Part shown: positions 39,954-49,085 of the stretch, one piece after another
Layout of the letters: each line of letters starts with the position of its first letter
Position numbering within the stretch: the stretch's first letter is position 1
Assembly: GCA_029976075.1 (NCBI GenBank)
Contig: JARKNW010000021.1
Location: 1-64,000 of the forward strand
DNA length: 64,000 nucleotides
Origin: Pleomorphomonas sp.
GTDB taxonomy: Bacteria; Pseudomonadota; Alphaproteobacteria; Rhizobiales; Pleomorphomonadaceae
Direction of reading: 5' to 3'
Made by a program: the position numbers and the translations under genes
The notes under the pieces: generated by a model
What the model saw: only the letters and a program-made list of their open reading frames with translations
Database searches by the model: none
Told to the model about the DNA's origin: nothing

Positions 39954-41480
39954 TCATTCGGCGGGAGCTGGTTCCTCGGCCCCGGGCCCCGTGCCGCTAC
40001 TGGCGTGGGCGATGGCGAACTCTTCTTCCGGCGATAGGATCAGCTTGTGGCGACCGATGACGGCGAAGTAGGCGATTGCCGCCGCAAACCACACGGCCAC
40101 CCAAAGCACGCCCTTGGAGAAGTTGGGATCCTGCACCTGATAGTAGAGGGTGACGATTGCGATGATGATCGTCAGCACCGCGCCGGGAATACCGAGCGGG
40201 CTCTTGTAGGGACGCTCGATGTCCGGCTGGTTGATCCGGAGCAGGATGAAGGAAATGGCCTGCATGATGTAGGAGAACATGGCGCCAAACACCGCCATGT
40301 TCAGCAGCACCGAACCAATCGCCGCCCCGCCCTCGGTGGCACCGAGCGCGAACCAGATGATCATCATCACCAGGAGGCCGACGATGGAGCCGGTGACCAT
40401 GGCGACATGCGGCGTCTTGTACTTCGAGTGGGTTAGCGACAGCACCGTCGGGAAGTAACCGGCGCGCGACAGAGAATAAACCTGACGCCCCTGAGCGTAG
40501 AGAATCGTGTGGAACGAGGCGATCAGGCCCGTCAAGGCAACGATGCCGAGCAGCACTACGCCGCCATCGCCATAGACGGCGCGGAAGCCGTCCAGCAACG
40601 GCTCAAGCGATGATCCGAGATGGAAAGCGCCGACACCGGCGACCGACGGGTTGAGCAGTACGATCATGAACGCGGAAAGGATCAGCGTCGAGATGCCCAT
40701 GATCAAGCCTTTGGGCATGTCGCGCTTGGGATCGACCGATTCCTCGGCGGCCAGCGGCAACTGCTCGATGGCAAGGAACAGCCAGACGGCAAACGGCAGC
40801 GTGGCGAGCACGCCCGAGAAGCCGAATGGGAACCACTCTCCGCCCCCCTGCGGCAGCTCGATCGCCGCGCCATCCGGACCGACGCCGATGTTGAGGGCCC
40901 AGCGCGAGAAGTCCATGTGCGGGATGGCGCTCACCCAGAAGAAGACCAGAACGGCCAGCGACAGGATCGTTACGACCAGCGTCACCTTGAATGACAACTC
41001 GAGGCCGAACACGTTGAGCCCGAGAAAGATCGCATAAAAAGCAACCCAAACGAGCGGCGAGTAGGCAGCGTCGAGGCCAAGGATGGAGTTTACGTAGGCA
41101 GTGATGAAGGTGACGATCACCGCCGGAGTAATGACATACTCGACGTTTTCACAAAGGCCGGTGATGAAACCGCCCCATGGCCCCATGGCCGTACGGGCAA
41201 AGGAATAGGCGGCGCCGGTATGCGGCAGCGCGGGACTCATCTCGGCAATCGACAACGAAAGGCCGAGATACATGACGGCGATGATCGCTCCGGCGGCCAG
41301 CATGCCGCCCCAGCCGCCGGTGGCGAAACCGAAGTTCCAACCCGAAAAATGGCCTGAAATCACGGCGCCGACGCCCAGCGCCCACAGCGACCAGATGCCG
41401 GCGTAGCGCGATAGATGTCGCTGCTCGAAATAGCTGGCATCCGCTTTCTTGTAGCTGACGCTTCCTTCAGAGGTGGACAT
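39954..41480 (-). CDS. Ethanolamine permease-like APC transporter
   Basis: A 508-aa amino-acid/polyamine/organocation (APC) permease with about 12 helices. The opening SYFEQRHLSRYAGIWSLWAL and GHFSGWNFGFATGGWGGML are characteristic of the ethanolamine permease group. Later SLSRAGYFP and LTHSKYKTPHVA fit APC transporters. The frame runs upstream to 41855, but the added part has no membrane character and overlaps the cobU/cobP promoter region. ATG 41480 has GGGGAA before it. Cytosolic ethanolamine-lyase genes are not in view, so the substrate is only probable. Confidence 0.8.
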   Translation of the reverse strand: MSTSEGSVSYKKADASYFEQRHLSRYAGIWSLWALGVGAVISGHFSGWNFGFATGGWGGMLAAGAIIAVMYLGLSLSIAEMSPALPHTGAAYSFARTAMGPWGGFITGLCENVEYVITPAVIVTFITAYVNSILGLDAAYSPLVWVAFYAIFLGLNVFGLELSFKVTLVVTILSLAVLVFFWVSAIPHMDFSRWALNIGVGPDGAAIELPQGGGEWFPFGFSGVLATLPFAVWLFLAIEQLPLAAEESVDPKRDMPKGLIMGISTLILSAFMIVLLNPSVAGVGAFHLGSSLEPLLDGFRAVYGDGGVVLLGIVALTGLIASFHTILYAQGRQVYSLSRAGYFPTVLSLTHSKYKTPHVAMVTGSIVGLLVMMIIWFALGATEGGAAIGSVLLNMAVFGAMFSYIMQAISFILLRINQPDIERPYKSPLGIPGAVLTIIIAIVTLYYQVQDPNFSKGVLWVAVWFAAAIAYFAVIGRHKLILSPEEEFAIAHASSGTGPGAEEPAPAE

Positions 41481-41702
41481 TGCGTTCCCCTTTTCATCGT
41501 TATGAGCTTCACGCGCCCAACTCGATCTTGAACCGACGCCCGTTCCCCGCCGAAGCGGGCCCTGCGAACGGGCGAGCGCGGAAGCCAGGGGCTTCGTTGC
41601 AAGGATCATGCTACTTTTGGCCAATAGTCCGTCGCCGCCAGCTTGCGCAAGAGGTCCCGCCCCGCTAGCCGAAGATGGCAATGCCGACAGAAGGAATAAG
41701 CG

Positions 41703-42215
41703 ATGGCACCGATCATCTTCGTTTTGGGCGGAGCCCGTTCCGGCAAGAGCCGCTTCGCCGAGCAGCGGACGCGCAGCTTCGCGGCCGGAGAAAACGTCTA
41801 TATCGCCACCGCTGAATGTCGCGACGATGAGATGGAAAGCCGCATTGCCCTTCACCGATCAAGACGCGGCGATGACTGGCGGACTGTCGAGGCGCCTTAC
41901 CGCCTCGACGAAGCACTGGCCGAGGAGGCCACTGACGGGCGGGCCGTCCTGGTCGATTGCCTGACGCTATGGCTCACCAATCATCTGCTGGCGGACGCGA
42001 ACCTCGACCGCGAAAGCGACGGACTTGCTTCGGCATTGGCGCAAGCCACCGGACCGGTGGTGCTGGTCTCGAACGAGGTCGGGTTGTCCATTGTCCCGGA
42101 AAATGCCCTTGCCCGTCGATTTCGCGACGAGCAAGGGCGCCTCAACCAAAAAATCGCCGCCATTGCCAGTGAGGCTTGGTTCGTCGCCGCCGGACTACCG
42201 CTCAGGCTGAAATGA
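41703..42215 (+). CDS. cobU: Adenosylcobinamide kinase / cobinamide-phosphate guanylyltransferase
   Basis: A 170-aa bifunctional enzyme (CobU in Salmonella, CobP in Pseudomonas) that phosphorylates adenosylcobinamide and then attaches GMP, late in cobalamin assembly. It has the P-loop GGARSGKS (residues 9-16), a candidate guanylylated His51 in the RIALHRSRRGDDW region, and DCLTLWLTNHL with VSNEVG as expected. No other cob gene and no obvious cobalamin riboswitch are adjacent. It is divergent from the permease. Confidence 0.93.
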   Translation: MAPIIFVLGGARSGKSRFAEQRTRSFAAGENVYIATAECRDDEMESRIALHRSRRGDDWRTVEAPYRLDEALAEEATDGRAVLVDCLTLWLTNHLLADANLDRESDGLASALAQATGPVVLVSNEVGLSIVPENALARRFRDEQGRLNQKIAAIASEAWFVAAGLPLRLK

Positions 42216-42622
42216 CGCTTTAGTACTACCTGAGCAGGCGACGCAGGGGGATGGACACCGTCAGACCAAGGATTCGCTACGGACAGACACAAGTGTGATA
42301 TATGTTTAATCAATATTAACTAATGGGAGGTCGTAGCGCAGGAAGCGCTGCTGTAAAAGTGTACGATTTTGGCACGATATCGTCGCATGTCGCATGGCAC
42401 GGTCATTGCAAAGCGTTCGTCGCGGTCTAAAGGCAAGCTGAGCATTGCGTTGTGCGCATAGGTTTTCGGCTTTTTCGGAGAACCTGTCGCCTTGCAGAAC
42501 TAGGGGGAATCCACTAGTTTGGTAAACGTTTTGTTATATCGGAGTAACTGTTGCGGTGATTTCTGCCGGACTGTTTCCGAGTTGGTTTTGAGATTTTTAT
42601 TTTTTAGGTTTCGGGGGATGTA
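42216..42622. other. AT-rich regulatory region and long leader before the sugar transferase gene
   Basis: A 407-base stretch with an AT-rich block (42294-42325) and the sigma-54 promoter candidate at 42395-42410. A downstream leader of about 210 bases contains a dyad GGTTTTC/GAGAACC near 42462-42485 and T-rich tracts just before the start. No short coding frame is convincing. Confidence 0.6.
42395..42410 (+). promoter_or_regulatory. Sigma-54 (-24/-12) promoter candidate of the sugar transferase gene
   Basis: TGGCACGGTCATTGCA matches the RpoN consensus TGGCACG-N4-TTGCA, with GG and GC ten bases apart. It is 212 bases upstream of the start codon and faces the gene. No activator site was recognised. 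Confidence 0.75.
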
Positions 42623-43450
42623 ATGCGTCTAACGGATCTGACCCAAGATTTTTCGAAGGGCGGCGCCGAGAGTTCGTCCGGACTGCAAGCGTTCGCGCTC
42701 GCCGAAGGCGGAGCTTCCGCTCATTATGATAAGCGCCTGATACCCACAGCGACCTTTTCACCGGGCCGATCAACAGCTGGCGCGGCGCATTTCAGCGATA
42801 CAACGAGCGATGCCGGCCGGCCTGACGCCAAACTCGACTGGCGGCCTGTCCACCTCGCCGTAAAAAGGCTGATTGACATACTCGGCGCGGGCTTTGGTCT
42901 GCTCCTGTTGTCGCCATTGCTCATCGCCGTGGCGGCGATCATCAAGCTTACGGACGCCGGGCCGGTGTTCTTCCGGCAAGAGCGCACGGGCCTCGACAAC
43001 AAGCCGTTTCAGATCTTCAAGTTCCGCTCGATGTATGCGGGGCGTTGCGACCATTCCGGAACGATTCAGGCAACTGCCGATGATCCGCGCGTCACGCCGA
43101 TCGGGCGGATCATTCGCAAGACCAATATTGATGAGCTTCCTCAGCTCATCAACGTACTATTGGGCGACATGTCGCTGGTTGGCCCGCGCCCGCACGTCCC
43201 CAAAATGATAGCCGCTGGCATGCTGTATCATGAGCTCGTCCCGGGATATGAGCGCCGCCACGCCATGCGTCCCGGCATCACCGGACTGGCTCAGGCCAGC
43301 GGCCTGCGGGGGCCGACCACCGAGGTCGAACCGTCAGTCATGCGGATCGTGCGCGATATCGAGTACATTCGTAATTTCTCGATCTGGCTGGATATCCGCA
43401 TCCTGTTCCGCACCGTGATGAACGAAGTCATTCGCGGTAACGGATTCTGA
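42623..43450 (+). CDS. Polyprenyl-phosphate sugar-1-phosphate transferase (ExoY/bacterial sugar transferase)
   Basis: A 275-aa enzyme that starts a polysaccharide repeat unit by moving a sugar-1-phosphate to undecaprenyl phosphate. A variable cytosolic N-terminus of about 80 residues is followed by a membrane helix (GAGFGLLLLSPLLIAVAAII), then the catalytic signature FFRQERTGLDNKPFQIFKFRSM, TNIDELPQLINVLLGDMSLVGPRP and MRPGITGLAQ. This matches ExoY and related transferases that start exopolysaccharide. No other polysaccharide genes are adjacent, so it stands alone, which is unusual but known. A stretch GGGGGATGTA precedes the ATG. Confidence 0.93.
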   Translation: MRLTDLTQDFSKGGAESSSGLQAFALAEGGASAHYDKRLIPTATFSPGRSTAGAAHFSDTTSDAGRPDAKLDWRPVHLAVKRLIDILGAGFGLLLLSPLLIAVAAIIKLTDAGPVFFRQERTGLDNKPFQIFKFRSMYAGRCDHSGTIQATADDPRVTPIGRIIRKTNIDELPQLINVLLGDMSLVGPRPHVPKMIAAGMLYHELVPGYERRHAMRPGITGLAQASGLRGPTTEVEPSVMRIVRDIEYIRNFSIWLDIRILFRTVMNEVIRGNGF

Positions 43451-43473
43451 CTGTGCTGTAATCAAGTTGGCTC

Positions 43474-43507
43474 AAACGCCCTCCGACTTGCATGGAGGGC
43501 GTTTTTG
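43474..43507 (+). terminator. Rho-independent terminator of the sugar transferase gene
   Basis: An 11-bp stem AAACGCCCTCC/GGAGGGCGTTT (43474-43484 with 43494-43504) is followed by TTG. The stem arms are the same as in the leuD terminator. Confidence 0.93.
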
Positions 43508-43742
43508 TATTGTGACTCCAAAGGGCTGCCGGGTCCACGATCGATCACCCAGACATCGGTGACAGACCATGCGGAGCGGAAACGCACTTGGCCGGAACCA
43601 TCTCGACAGAAGCGCGTAACGCTTCGGAGACTTGTGCTCGTTATCATCGAGCAACATAAGCCCCGCGACGCGCCCCGTTCGTTGACCCTTCCGCCAGCCG
43701 GGACTAGATCTGGGTTTCCTCGTCTGCTTGACGGAGCCGACT

Positions 43743-44822
43743 GTGAAGCTTCTGCTGCCACTGATCGTTGCGTGGTCCTTCAGCTTGTCGCCAACCTTGG
43801 CCAACGAACCGCCCGGCGTTGCCGGCCGTCCGTTGGCGGTCAAGATCATCACCGCCCGCCTCGTTCCCTATGCCGAAACATTGGCGCTGACGGGAGAAAT
43901 CAAGGCGCGAACATCCTCGCAGCTGTCGTTTCGCCTTTCCGGCCGCATCACCGAACGATTTTTCGATATCGGCGACCACGTGAAGAAAGACGATCTTCTC
44001 GCCCGTCTCGATCCCAACCAGCAGCAGGCGGATGTCGCCAACGCCGAGGCTGCGCTGGCCGCCGCCGAAGCCGGGGCACGCCAGGCGACCTCAGCCTACG
44101 ACCGACAAAAAGTCCTGCTCGACAAGGGCTTCACAACCCAATCGGCATTCGATGCGGCAACCAAAGCGGTGCGTACGACATCTGGCACCGTCGACGCCGC
44201 CAAGGCGACCCTCGACATCGCGCGCGCCAACCTCGCCTATACCGAGCTTCGCGCTGACGCCGACGGGATCATCACCGCTCGCAACGCCGATGCCGGCGAG
44301 GTCGTTGCAGCTGCCCGTCCGATCTTCGTCGTTGCCTCCGACGGCCCACGGGACGCCGTCTTCGACGTTTACGAACAGCTCTTCCTGTCGCTCACCAGTT
44401 TGCCGAACGTCACGGTGAGCCTCGTCAAGGATTCGTCGGTCACCGTGCCCGGAAAAGTGCGCGAGATATCGCCGACCGTCGAAACGCGAACCGGAACCGT
44501 CCGTGTGAAGGTCGACATCGGCAACGCCCCTACCGCCATGAATCTCGGGGCACCTGTCGCCGGTCGCATCAACGGCCGGGAAACCCCCGCGGTCCTGCTG
44601 CCTGCCAGCGCTCTCAACGAAAGCGATGGGGTTGCTGCCGTTTGGGTCGTCTCCGCCGACGGAACCAAGGCTGAGCTTCGCCCGATAGGGATCGCCGCCT
44701 ACACCACCGACAAGATCGTTGTGGGCTCCGGACTTACCGACGGCGACCGCGTCGTCACCAGTGGAGGCAAATTGCTTCGCCCGGGCGCCACCGTGGAGAT
44801 TGTCGGGGAGACCGCACCATGA
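43743..44822 (+). CDS. RND efflux periplasmic adaptor (membrane fusion protein) 1
   Basis: A 359-aa adaptor of an RND efflux pump. It has a signal peptide (residues 1 to about 20, ending PTLA) and a lipoyl-type half-motif near RLSGRITERFFDIGDHVKKDDLLARLD. A coiled-coil hairpin rich in Ala/Glu/Lys follows, then the second lipoyl half (DGIITARNADAGEVVAA) and beta-barrel domain. The GTG at 43743 is preceded by GGAG; the TTG at 43728 is an alternative. The gene ends in ATGA, overlapping the next adaptor. Confidence 0.88.
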   Translation: MKLLLPLIVAWSFSLSPTLANEPPGVAGRPLAVKIITARLVPYAETLALTGEIKARTSSQLSFRLSGRITERFFDIGDHVKKDDLLARLDPNQQQADVANAEAALAAAEAGARQATSAYDRQKVLLDKGFTTQSAFDAATKAVRTTSGTVDAAKATLDIARANLAYTELRADADGIITARNADAGEVVAAARPIFVVASDGPRDAVFDVYEQLFLSLTSLPNVTVSLVKDSSVTVPGKVREISPTVETRTGTVRVKVDIGNAPTAMNLGAPVAGRINGRETPAVLLPASALNESDGVAAVWVVSADGTKAELRPIGIAAYTTDKIVVGSGLTDGDRVVTSGGKLLRPGATVEIVGETAP

Positions 44823-45934
44823 GCTGCCGTTTGGCCGGGGTGGTCCTCGCTGCCCTGACGCTGGTTGCCTGCCAGCAGAAGACAGACGCGCCACCGGCGA
44901 CCCGGCCAGTCATGTCGGAACGGGTTGCTGTCGATGATATCGACCAGCAGTCGTTTGTCGGAACAGTCGAGGCACGTGACAAGGCCGACCTGAGCTTCCA
45001 GGTGCTGGGCCGACTGATGACGCGGAATGTGGACATCGGTGATCTGGTTCGCCCCGGCGACCTCATAGCCACCATCGACGCCACGACGCTGGAACTGACC
45101 GCCCGTTCGGCGGAGGCGGCTCTCGGAAACCGTCGCGCCGAAAGGGAAAATGCAGCGGCAACCGTCACTCGCGTCGAGGCTCTTCAGGCAAGCGGCACGG
45201 CAGCGGAGTCCAGCCTCGATGATGCCCGCGCGGCCTTTGACGCTGCCGATGCCGCCGTTCGCCAGGCGGAGGCGGATCTCGCCAAGGCGCGCGATGCCCT
45301 TGGTTATGCCGAACTCAGGGCGGGGCTGGCCGGCGTGGTGACGGCCACCGGAGCCGAGCCCGGCCAGACCGTGGCCGCTGGCCAGAGTGTCGCCACGATT
45401 GCCAAACCGGATCCGCGCGATGCTGTCATCGACATACCCGACTGGATGGCAGGAACACTGGTCGATGGAGCACCGTTCGTCATTGCCCCGCAGATCGCAC
45501 CCGACCAATCCATCGCCGGCCATTTGCGGGAAATCGCTCCAGATGCCGATCCCATCACGCGAACACGCCGCATCAAGATCGCCCTCGCCAATCCTCCCAG
45601 CATCTTTCGTCTCGGCTCGACGGTCGAGGTGCGAGCCGATCGGGAAGCTCACCCGGCCATCACCCTGCCGGATACGGCCGTGCTGAAACGTGAGGGCAAC
45701 AGCTTCGTCTGGGTGATCAAGGTCGATGAGGCAGACGGCGCTGTCCGCCGCGAAGGCAGCGTCACCCTCCGTCCGGTAACGACCGTGCCGACTGGCGCAG
45801 GGCGTCTCCGGATCGTTTCCGGCCTGTCCGCCGGCGAGCGGGTAGCCATCGCCGGCGTCCATAGTCTCGAAGAGGGGCAAAAGGTTCTGGTACTGACGAA
45901 CGACGGGGCAAAAGCCGGGGGAGACGCATCGTGA
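44819..45934 (+). CDS. RND efflux periplasmic adaptor 2, lipoprotein
   Basis: A 371-aa second adaptor protein with a lipoprotein signal (LTLVAC, lipidated Cys at about residue 18). It shows the same plan of lipoyl halves (LSFQVLGRLMTRNVDIGDLV and LAGVVTATGAEPGQTV) around a long coiled coil, then barrel and membrane-proximal domains. It overlaps adaptor 1 by four bases and the pump gene by four bases (GTGA). Two adaptors for one pump occur in some RND systems, where they may form a mixed hexamer. Confidence 0.88.
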   Translation: MSCRLAGVVLAALTLVACQQKTDAPPATRPVMSERVAVDDIDQQSFVGTVEARDKADLSFQVLGRLMTRNVDIGDLVRPGDLIATIDATTLELTARSAEAALGNRRAERENAAATVTRVEALQASGTAAESSLDDARAAFDAADAAVRQAEADLAKARDALGYAELRAGLAGVVTATGAEPGQTVAAGQSVATIAKPDPRDAVIDIPDWMAGTLVDGAPFVIAPQIAPDQSIAGHLREIAPDADPITRTRRIKIALANPPSIFRLGSTVEVRADREAHPAITLPDTAVLKREGNSFVWVIKVDEADGAVRREGSVTLRPVTTVPTGAGRLRIVSGLSAGERVAIAGVHSLEEGQKVLVLTNDGAKAGGDAS

Positions 45935-48900
45935 GGAGGTTCAATCTCTCGGACTGGTCGCTCGATCACAAGTCCCTCGTCTGGTACTTCATGATCGTCT
46001 TCACGTTGTTCGGCATCTTTTCCTACATCAACCTCGGGCGCGAGGAGGATCCTTCCTTCACCGTCAAGACCATGGTGATCCAGGCTTACTGGCCCGGTGC
46101 GTCGGTCAGCGAGATGACCCGGCAGGTTACCGACCGGATCGAGAAGAAGCTGCAGGAACTGCCAAACCTCGATTTCACGCGCAACCTGACACGCCCGGGC
46201 GTTACCACCGTCTTCGTCAGCCTGCGCAACGACACCAAGCCATCTGCCGTCGATGGCACGTGGGTCCGCGTGCGCAATTTGATTTCCGACATTCGCTCCG
46301 AGTTGCCGGATGGCGTTGTCGGCCCCTTCTTCAATGACGATTTCGGCGATGTCTACGGCAACATCTATGCACTGACCGCCGATGGTTTCACGCCCCGACA
46401 ACTGCGCGACTATGCCGAGGGCATTCGCACCCGCATCCTCTCGGTGGAGAACGTCGGGAAAGTGGAAATCGTCGGCGCCGAAGACGAGGTGATCTACCTC
46501 GAGTTTTCGCCCCGCCAGCTTGCCGCCTATGGCCTTGATGAAAAGACGGTCCTGACAACCCTTGCCCAGCAGAACGCGGTCAACCCGTCGGGCACCATCG
46601 AAACAGGTTCCGAGCGGGTATCGGTGCGGGTGACGGGAGAGTTCCGTTCGGAGAAAAGTCTCGAGGCCGTCAATCTGCGCGTCAACGGCCGGTTCTTCAG
46701 GCTTTCCGACGTTGCAAAGATCAGCCGCGGTTACGCCGACCCGCCGACCGAACTGTTCCGCTACAATGGCGAGCCGGCCGTTGCCATCGCCATCGGCATG
46801 AAGTCGGGCGCCAACCTTCTGAAGTTCGGTGACGCGCTTCGCGCCCAGATGGTCAAGATCGAAGCGGAACTGCCTATCGGCATAGCCGTGCATCAGGTCG
46901 CCGACCAACCCCAGCTGGTCGAGAAAGCCGTCTCGGGCTTCACGCGAGCACTGTTCGAAGCCATCGCCATCGTCCTGCTGGTCAGCTTTGTGAGCCTCGG
47001 CCTCAGGGCGGGTGTCGTGGTGGCGCTGTCAATTCCGCTGGTGCTCGCCATCACCTTCATGGTGATGGAAACATCGGCCATCTCGTTGCAGCGGGTGTCG
47101 TTGGGCGCGCTGATCATCGCCCTCGGGCTTCTGGTCGACGATGCCATGATCGCCGTCGAGATGATGGTTGCGCGCCTTGAAAAAGGCGACTCACTCAGGA
47201 AGGCGGCAACCGCCGTCTACACGTCGACGGCCTTTCCGATGCTGACGGGCACCTTGGTGACGGTCGCCGGCTTCATCCCGGTCGGCCTCAACTCCTCGAT
47301 GGCCGGCGAGTTCACTTTCACCATGTTCGTCGTCATCGCCGTGTCGCTGGTGGTCTCGTGGATCGTCGCGGTGGTATTCACCCCGCTGATCGGCTTCACC
47401 GTTCTGCCGGCCAAACTGAAGCATCAGAAGACGGAAAAGACACGCTTCGCCCGCGGGTTCGAGCGCTTCCTCGTTCTGGGCTTGCGCAATCGGCTCATCG
47501 TCATCGGCCTGACGCTCCTTGCTTTCGGCGCGTCGCTTTACGGTCTCACGCATGTCCAGCAACAGTTCTTTCCCGATAGTGATCGTTCCGAACTGATTGT
47601 CGATTTCACCCTGCCCCAGAACGCTTCCATTGAGGAAACCGGCAGGGTCATCGCTCGCTTCGAAAAGGACATGCTGACCGGCAAGGACGGTGTCGATCAT
47701 TGGTCGTCCTACATCGGCCGCGGGGCTGTCCGCTTCCTGCTGACCTTCGACCAGGAGCCGGCGGCCCCCTATTTCGGCCAGTTGGTCGTTGTGACCCGAG
47801 ACGAAGAGACGCGAGACCGGCTCAAGGCGGAGTTCTCCGATTACCTTCATCGCACCTTCCCGGGTGTCGACAGCTTCGTTCGTCTCCTGGAGATCGGGCC
47901 GCCGGTCGGCCGTCCCGTGGCCTACCGACTGTCCGGACCGGATATCGAAGGGGTCCGCGATGCTGCCGGCCGACTTGCCGCCGTGGTTGCCGGCAACGCT
48001 CACGTCGACAATGTCGTTGCCGACTGGGGAGAGCCGGGGCGCGTCGTCAAGGTGGACGTGATGCAGGACAAGGCACGGCTTCTGGGCGTGTCCTCGCAGG
48101 ACATCTCCAACGCGCTCTATGGCATCATCGGCGGCGCCACCGTTACCAAGGTCCGCGATGACATCTACCAGATCGACGTGATCGGTCGGGCCGTGTCGGA
48201 AGAGCGCAACTCCATAGAAACCCTCAAGAATCTCCAGCTGTCCAGTCAGACCGGATCGAGCGTGCCGCTGGCAGCCGTCGCCAACCTGCGCTACGAACTG
48301 GAGCAGCCAGTCGTCTGGAGCAGGAGCCGGCTTCCAACCGTCACGGTCAAGGCGGCGCGTGCCGATACGACGCAAGCCGATACCATCGTCAAGCAGCTCA
48401 AGCCGGCGATCGACGCCTTCGCCGCCACGTTGCCGGCCGGCTACCAGTTGGCAACCGCCGGGTCGGTCGAGGAATCCCAGAAGGCGATGGCGCCGATCGT
48501 CGCCGTCGTGCCGCTGATGGTCTTTGTGATGTTGACGGTGCTGATGATCCAGCTCCAGAGCTTCAGCCGTCTGGTGCTGGTGGTGGCGGTAGCCCCGCTG
48601 GCTCTGATCGGCGTGGTGGCGGCCCTCCTGCCGACCGGCGCTCCGCTGGGCTTCGTCGCCATTCTCGGCGTTCTGGCACTGGTCGGTATTCTGATCCGCA
48701 ACTCGGTGATCCTGGTCGACCAGATCGAGCGACTGAGAGCGGAGGGCCTACCAGCCTGGGACGCAGTGATCGAGGCGACTGGCCATCGCTTCCGGCCGAT
48801 CGTCCTGACGGCACTGGCGGCCAGCCTGGGCCTCATTCCGATCGCCAGCGAGGTGTTCTGGCAGCCGATGGCCTTTGCCATGATCGGCGGCATCATCGTT

Positions 48901-48987
48901 GGGACCGCCCTCACGCTGATCTTCCTGCCGGCGCTTTACGTCACCTGGTTCCGCATCCGCGAGGAAAGCGCCAAGACGCCGGCCTAG
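45931..48987 (+). CDS. RND family inner-membrane efflux pump
   Basis: A 1018-aa proton-driven tripartite pump subunit with 12 helices and two large periplasmic loops, the AcrB layout. The fourth-helix acidic pair is in GLLVDDAMIAVEMM. GREEDPSFTVKTMVI and NLTRPGV fit the group of RND pumps related to VexF/MdtB-like exporters. The GTG start at 45931 overlaps adaptor 2's stop. No outer-membrane factor or regulator gene is adjacent, so a TolC-like channel elsewhere must complete it. Substrates are unknown. Confidence 0.92.
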   Translation: MRRFNLSDWSLDHKSLVWYFMIVFTLFGIFSYINLGREEDPSFTVKTMVIQAYWPGASVSEMTRQVTDRIEKKLQELPNLDFTRNLTRPGVTTVFVSLRNDTKPSAVDGTWVRVRNLISDIRSELPDGVVGPFFNDDFGDVYGNIYALTADGFTPRQLRDYAEGIRTRILSVENVGKVEIVGAEDEVIYLEFSPRQLAAYGLDEKTVLTTLAQQNAVNPSGTIETGSERVSVRVTGEFRSEKSLEAVNLRVNGRFFRLSDVAKISRGYADPPTELFRYNGEPAVAIAIGMKSGANLLKFGDALRAQMVKIEAELPIGIAVHQVADQPQLVEKAVSGFTRALFEAIAIVLLVSFVSLGLRAGVVVALSIPLVLAITFMVMETSAISLQRVSLGALIIALGLLVDDAMIAVEMMVARLEKGDSLRKAATAVYTSTAFPMLTGTLVTVAGFIPVGLNSSMAGEFTFTMFVVIAVSLVVSWIVAVVFTPLIGFTVLPAKLKHQKTEKTRFARGFERFLVLGLRNRLIVIGLTLLAFGASLYGLTHVQQQFFPDSDRSELIVDFTLPQNASIEETGRVIARFEKDMLTGKDGVDHWSSYIGRGAVRFLLTFDQEPAAPYFGQLVVVTRDEETRDRLKAEFSDYLHRTFPGVDSFVRLLEIGPPVGRPVAYRLSGPDIEGVRDAAGRLAAVVAGNAHVDNVVADWGEPGRVVKVDVMQDKARLLGVSSQDISNALYGIIGGATVTKVRDDIYQIDVIGRAVSEERNSIETLKNLQLSSQTGSSVPLAAVANLRYELEQPVVWSRSRLPTVTVKAARADTTQADTIVKQLKPAIDAFAATLPAGYQLATAGSVEESQKAMAPIVAVVPLMVFVMLTVLMIQLQSFSRLVLVVAVAPLALIGVVAALLPTGAPLGFVAILGVLALVGILIRNSVILVDQIERLRAEGLPAWDAVIEATGHRFRPIVLTALAASLGLIPIASEVFWQPMAFAMIGGIIVGTALTLIFLPALYVTWFRIREESAKTPA

Positions 48988-48998
48988 CCTTGGTCAAC

Positions 48999-49036
48999 AA
49001 AAAATCGTGCGGAAGAGCGAAGACCCTCCCGCACGA
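48999..49036 (-). terminator. Terminator of the galactonate operon
   Basis: TCGTGCGG (49005-49012) pairs with CCGCACGA (49029-49036). On the minus strand the stem is followed by six T. It lies 50 bases past the dgoD stop and also just beyond the convergent RND stop. Confidence 0.88.
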
Positions 49037-49085
49037 CACGACGATCTGAAAATCCAGCCGCGTCTCGCAGAACGCGGGTCCGCTT

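Noticed and set aside
41481-41702. Cobalamin riboswitch before cobU
   Set aside because: I looked for the B12-box-like and core motifs by eye and saw none; a covariance-model search would be decisive.
42370-42385. A second TGGCAC just upstream of the sigma-54 candidate of the sugar transferase
   Set aside because: No TTGC element follows at the required spacing.
43451-43742. Possible gene between the sugar transferase terminator and the RND adaptor, including a minus-strand frame 43472-43852
   Set aside because: The frame overlaps the terminator and the start of the adaptor gene and shows no recognisable domain or ribosome site.
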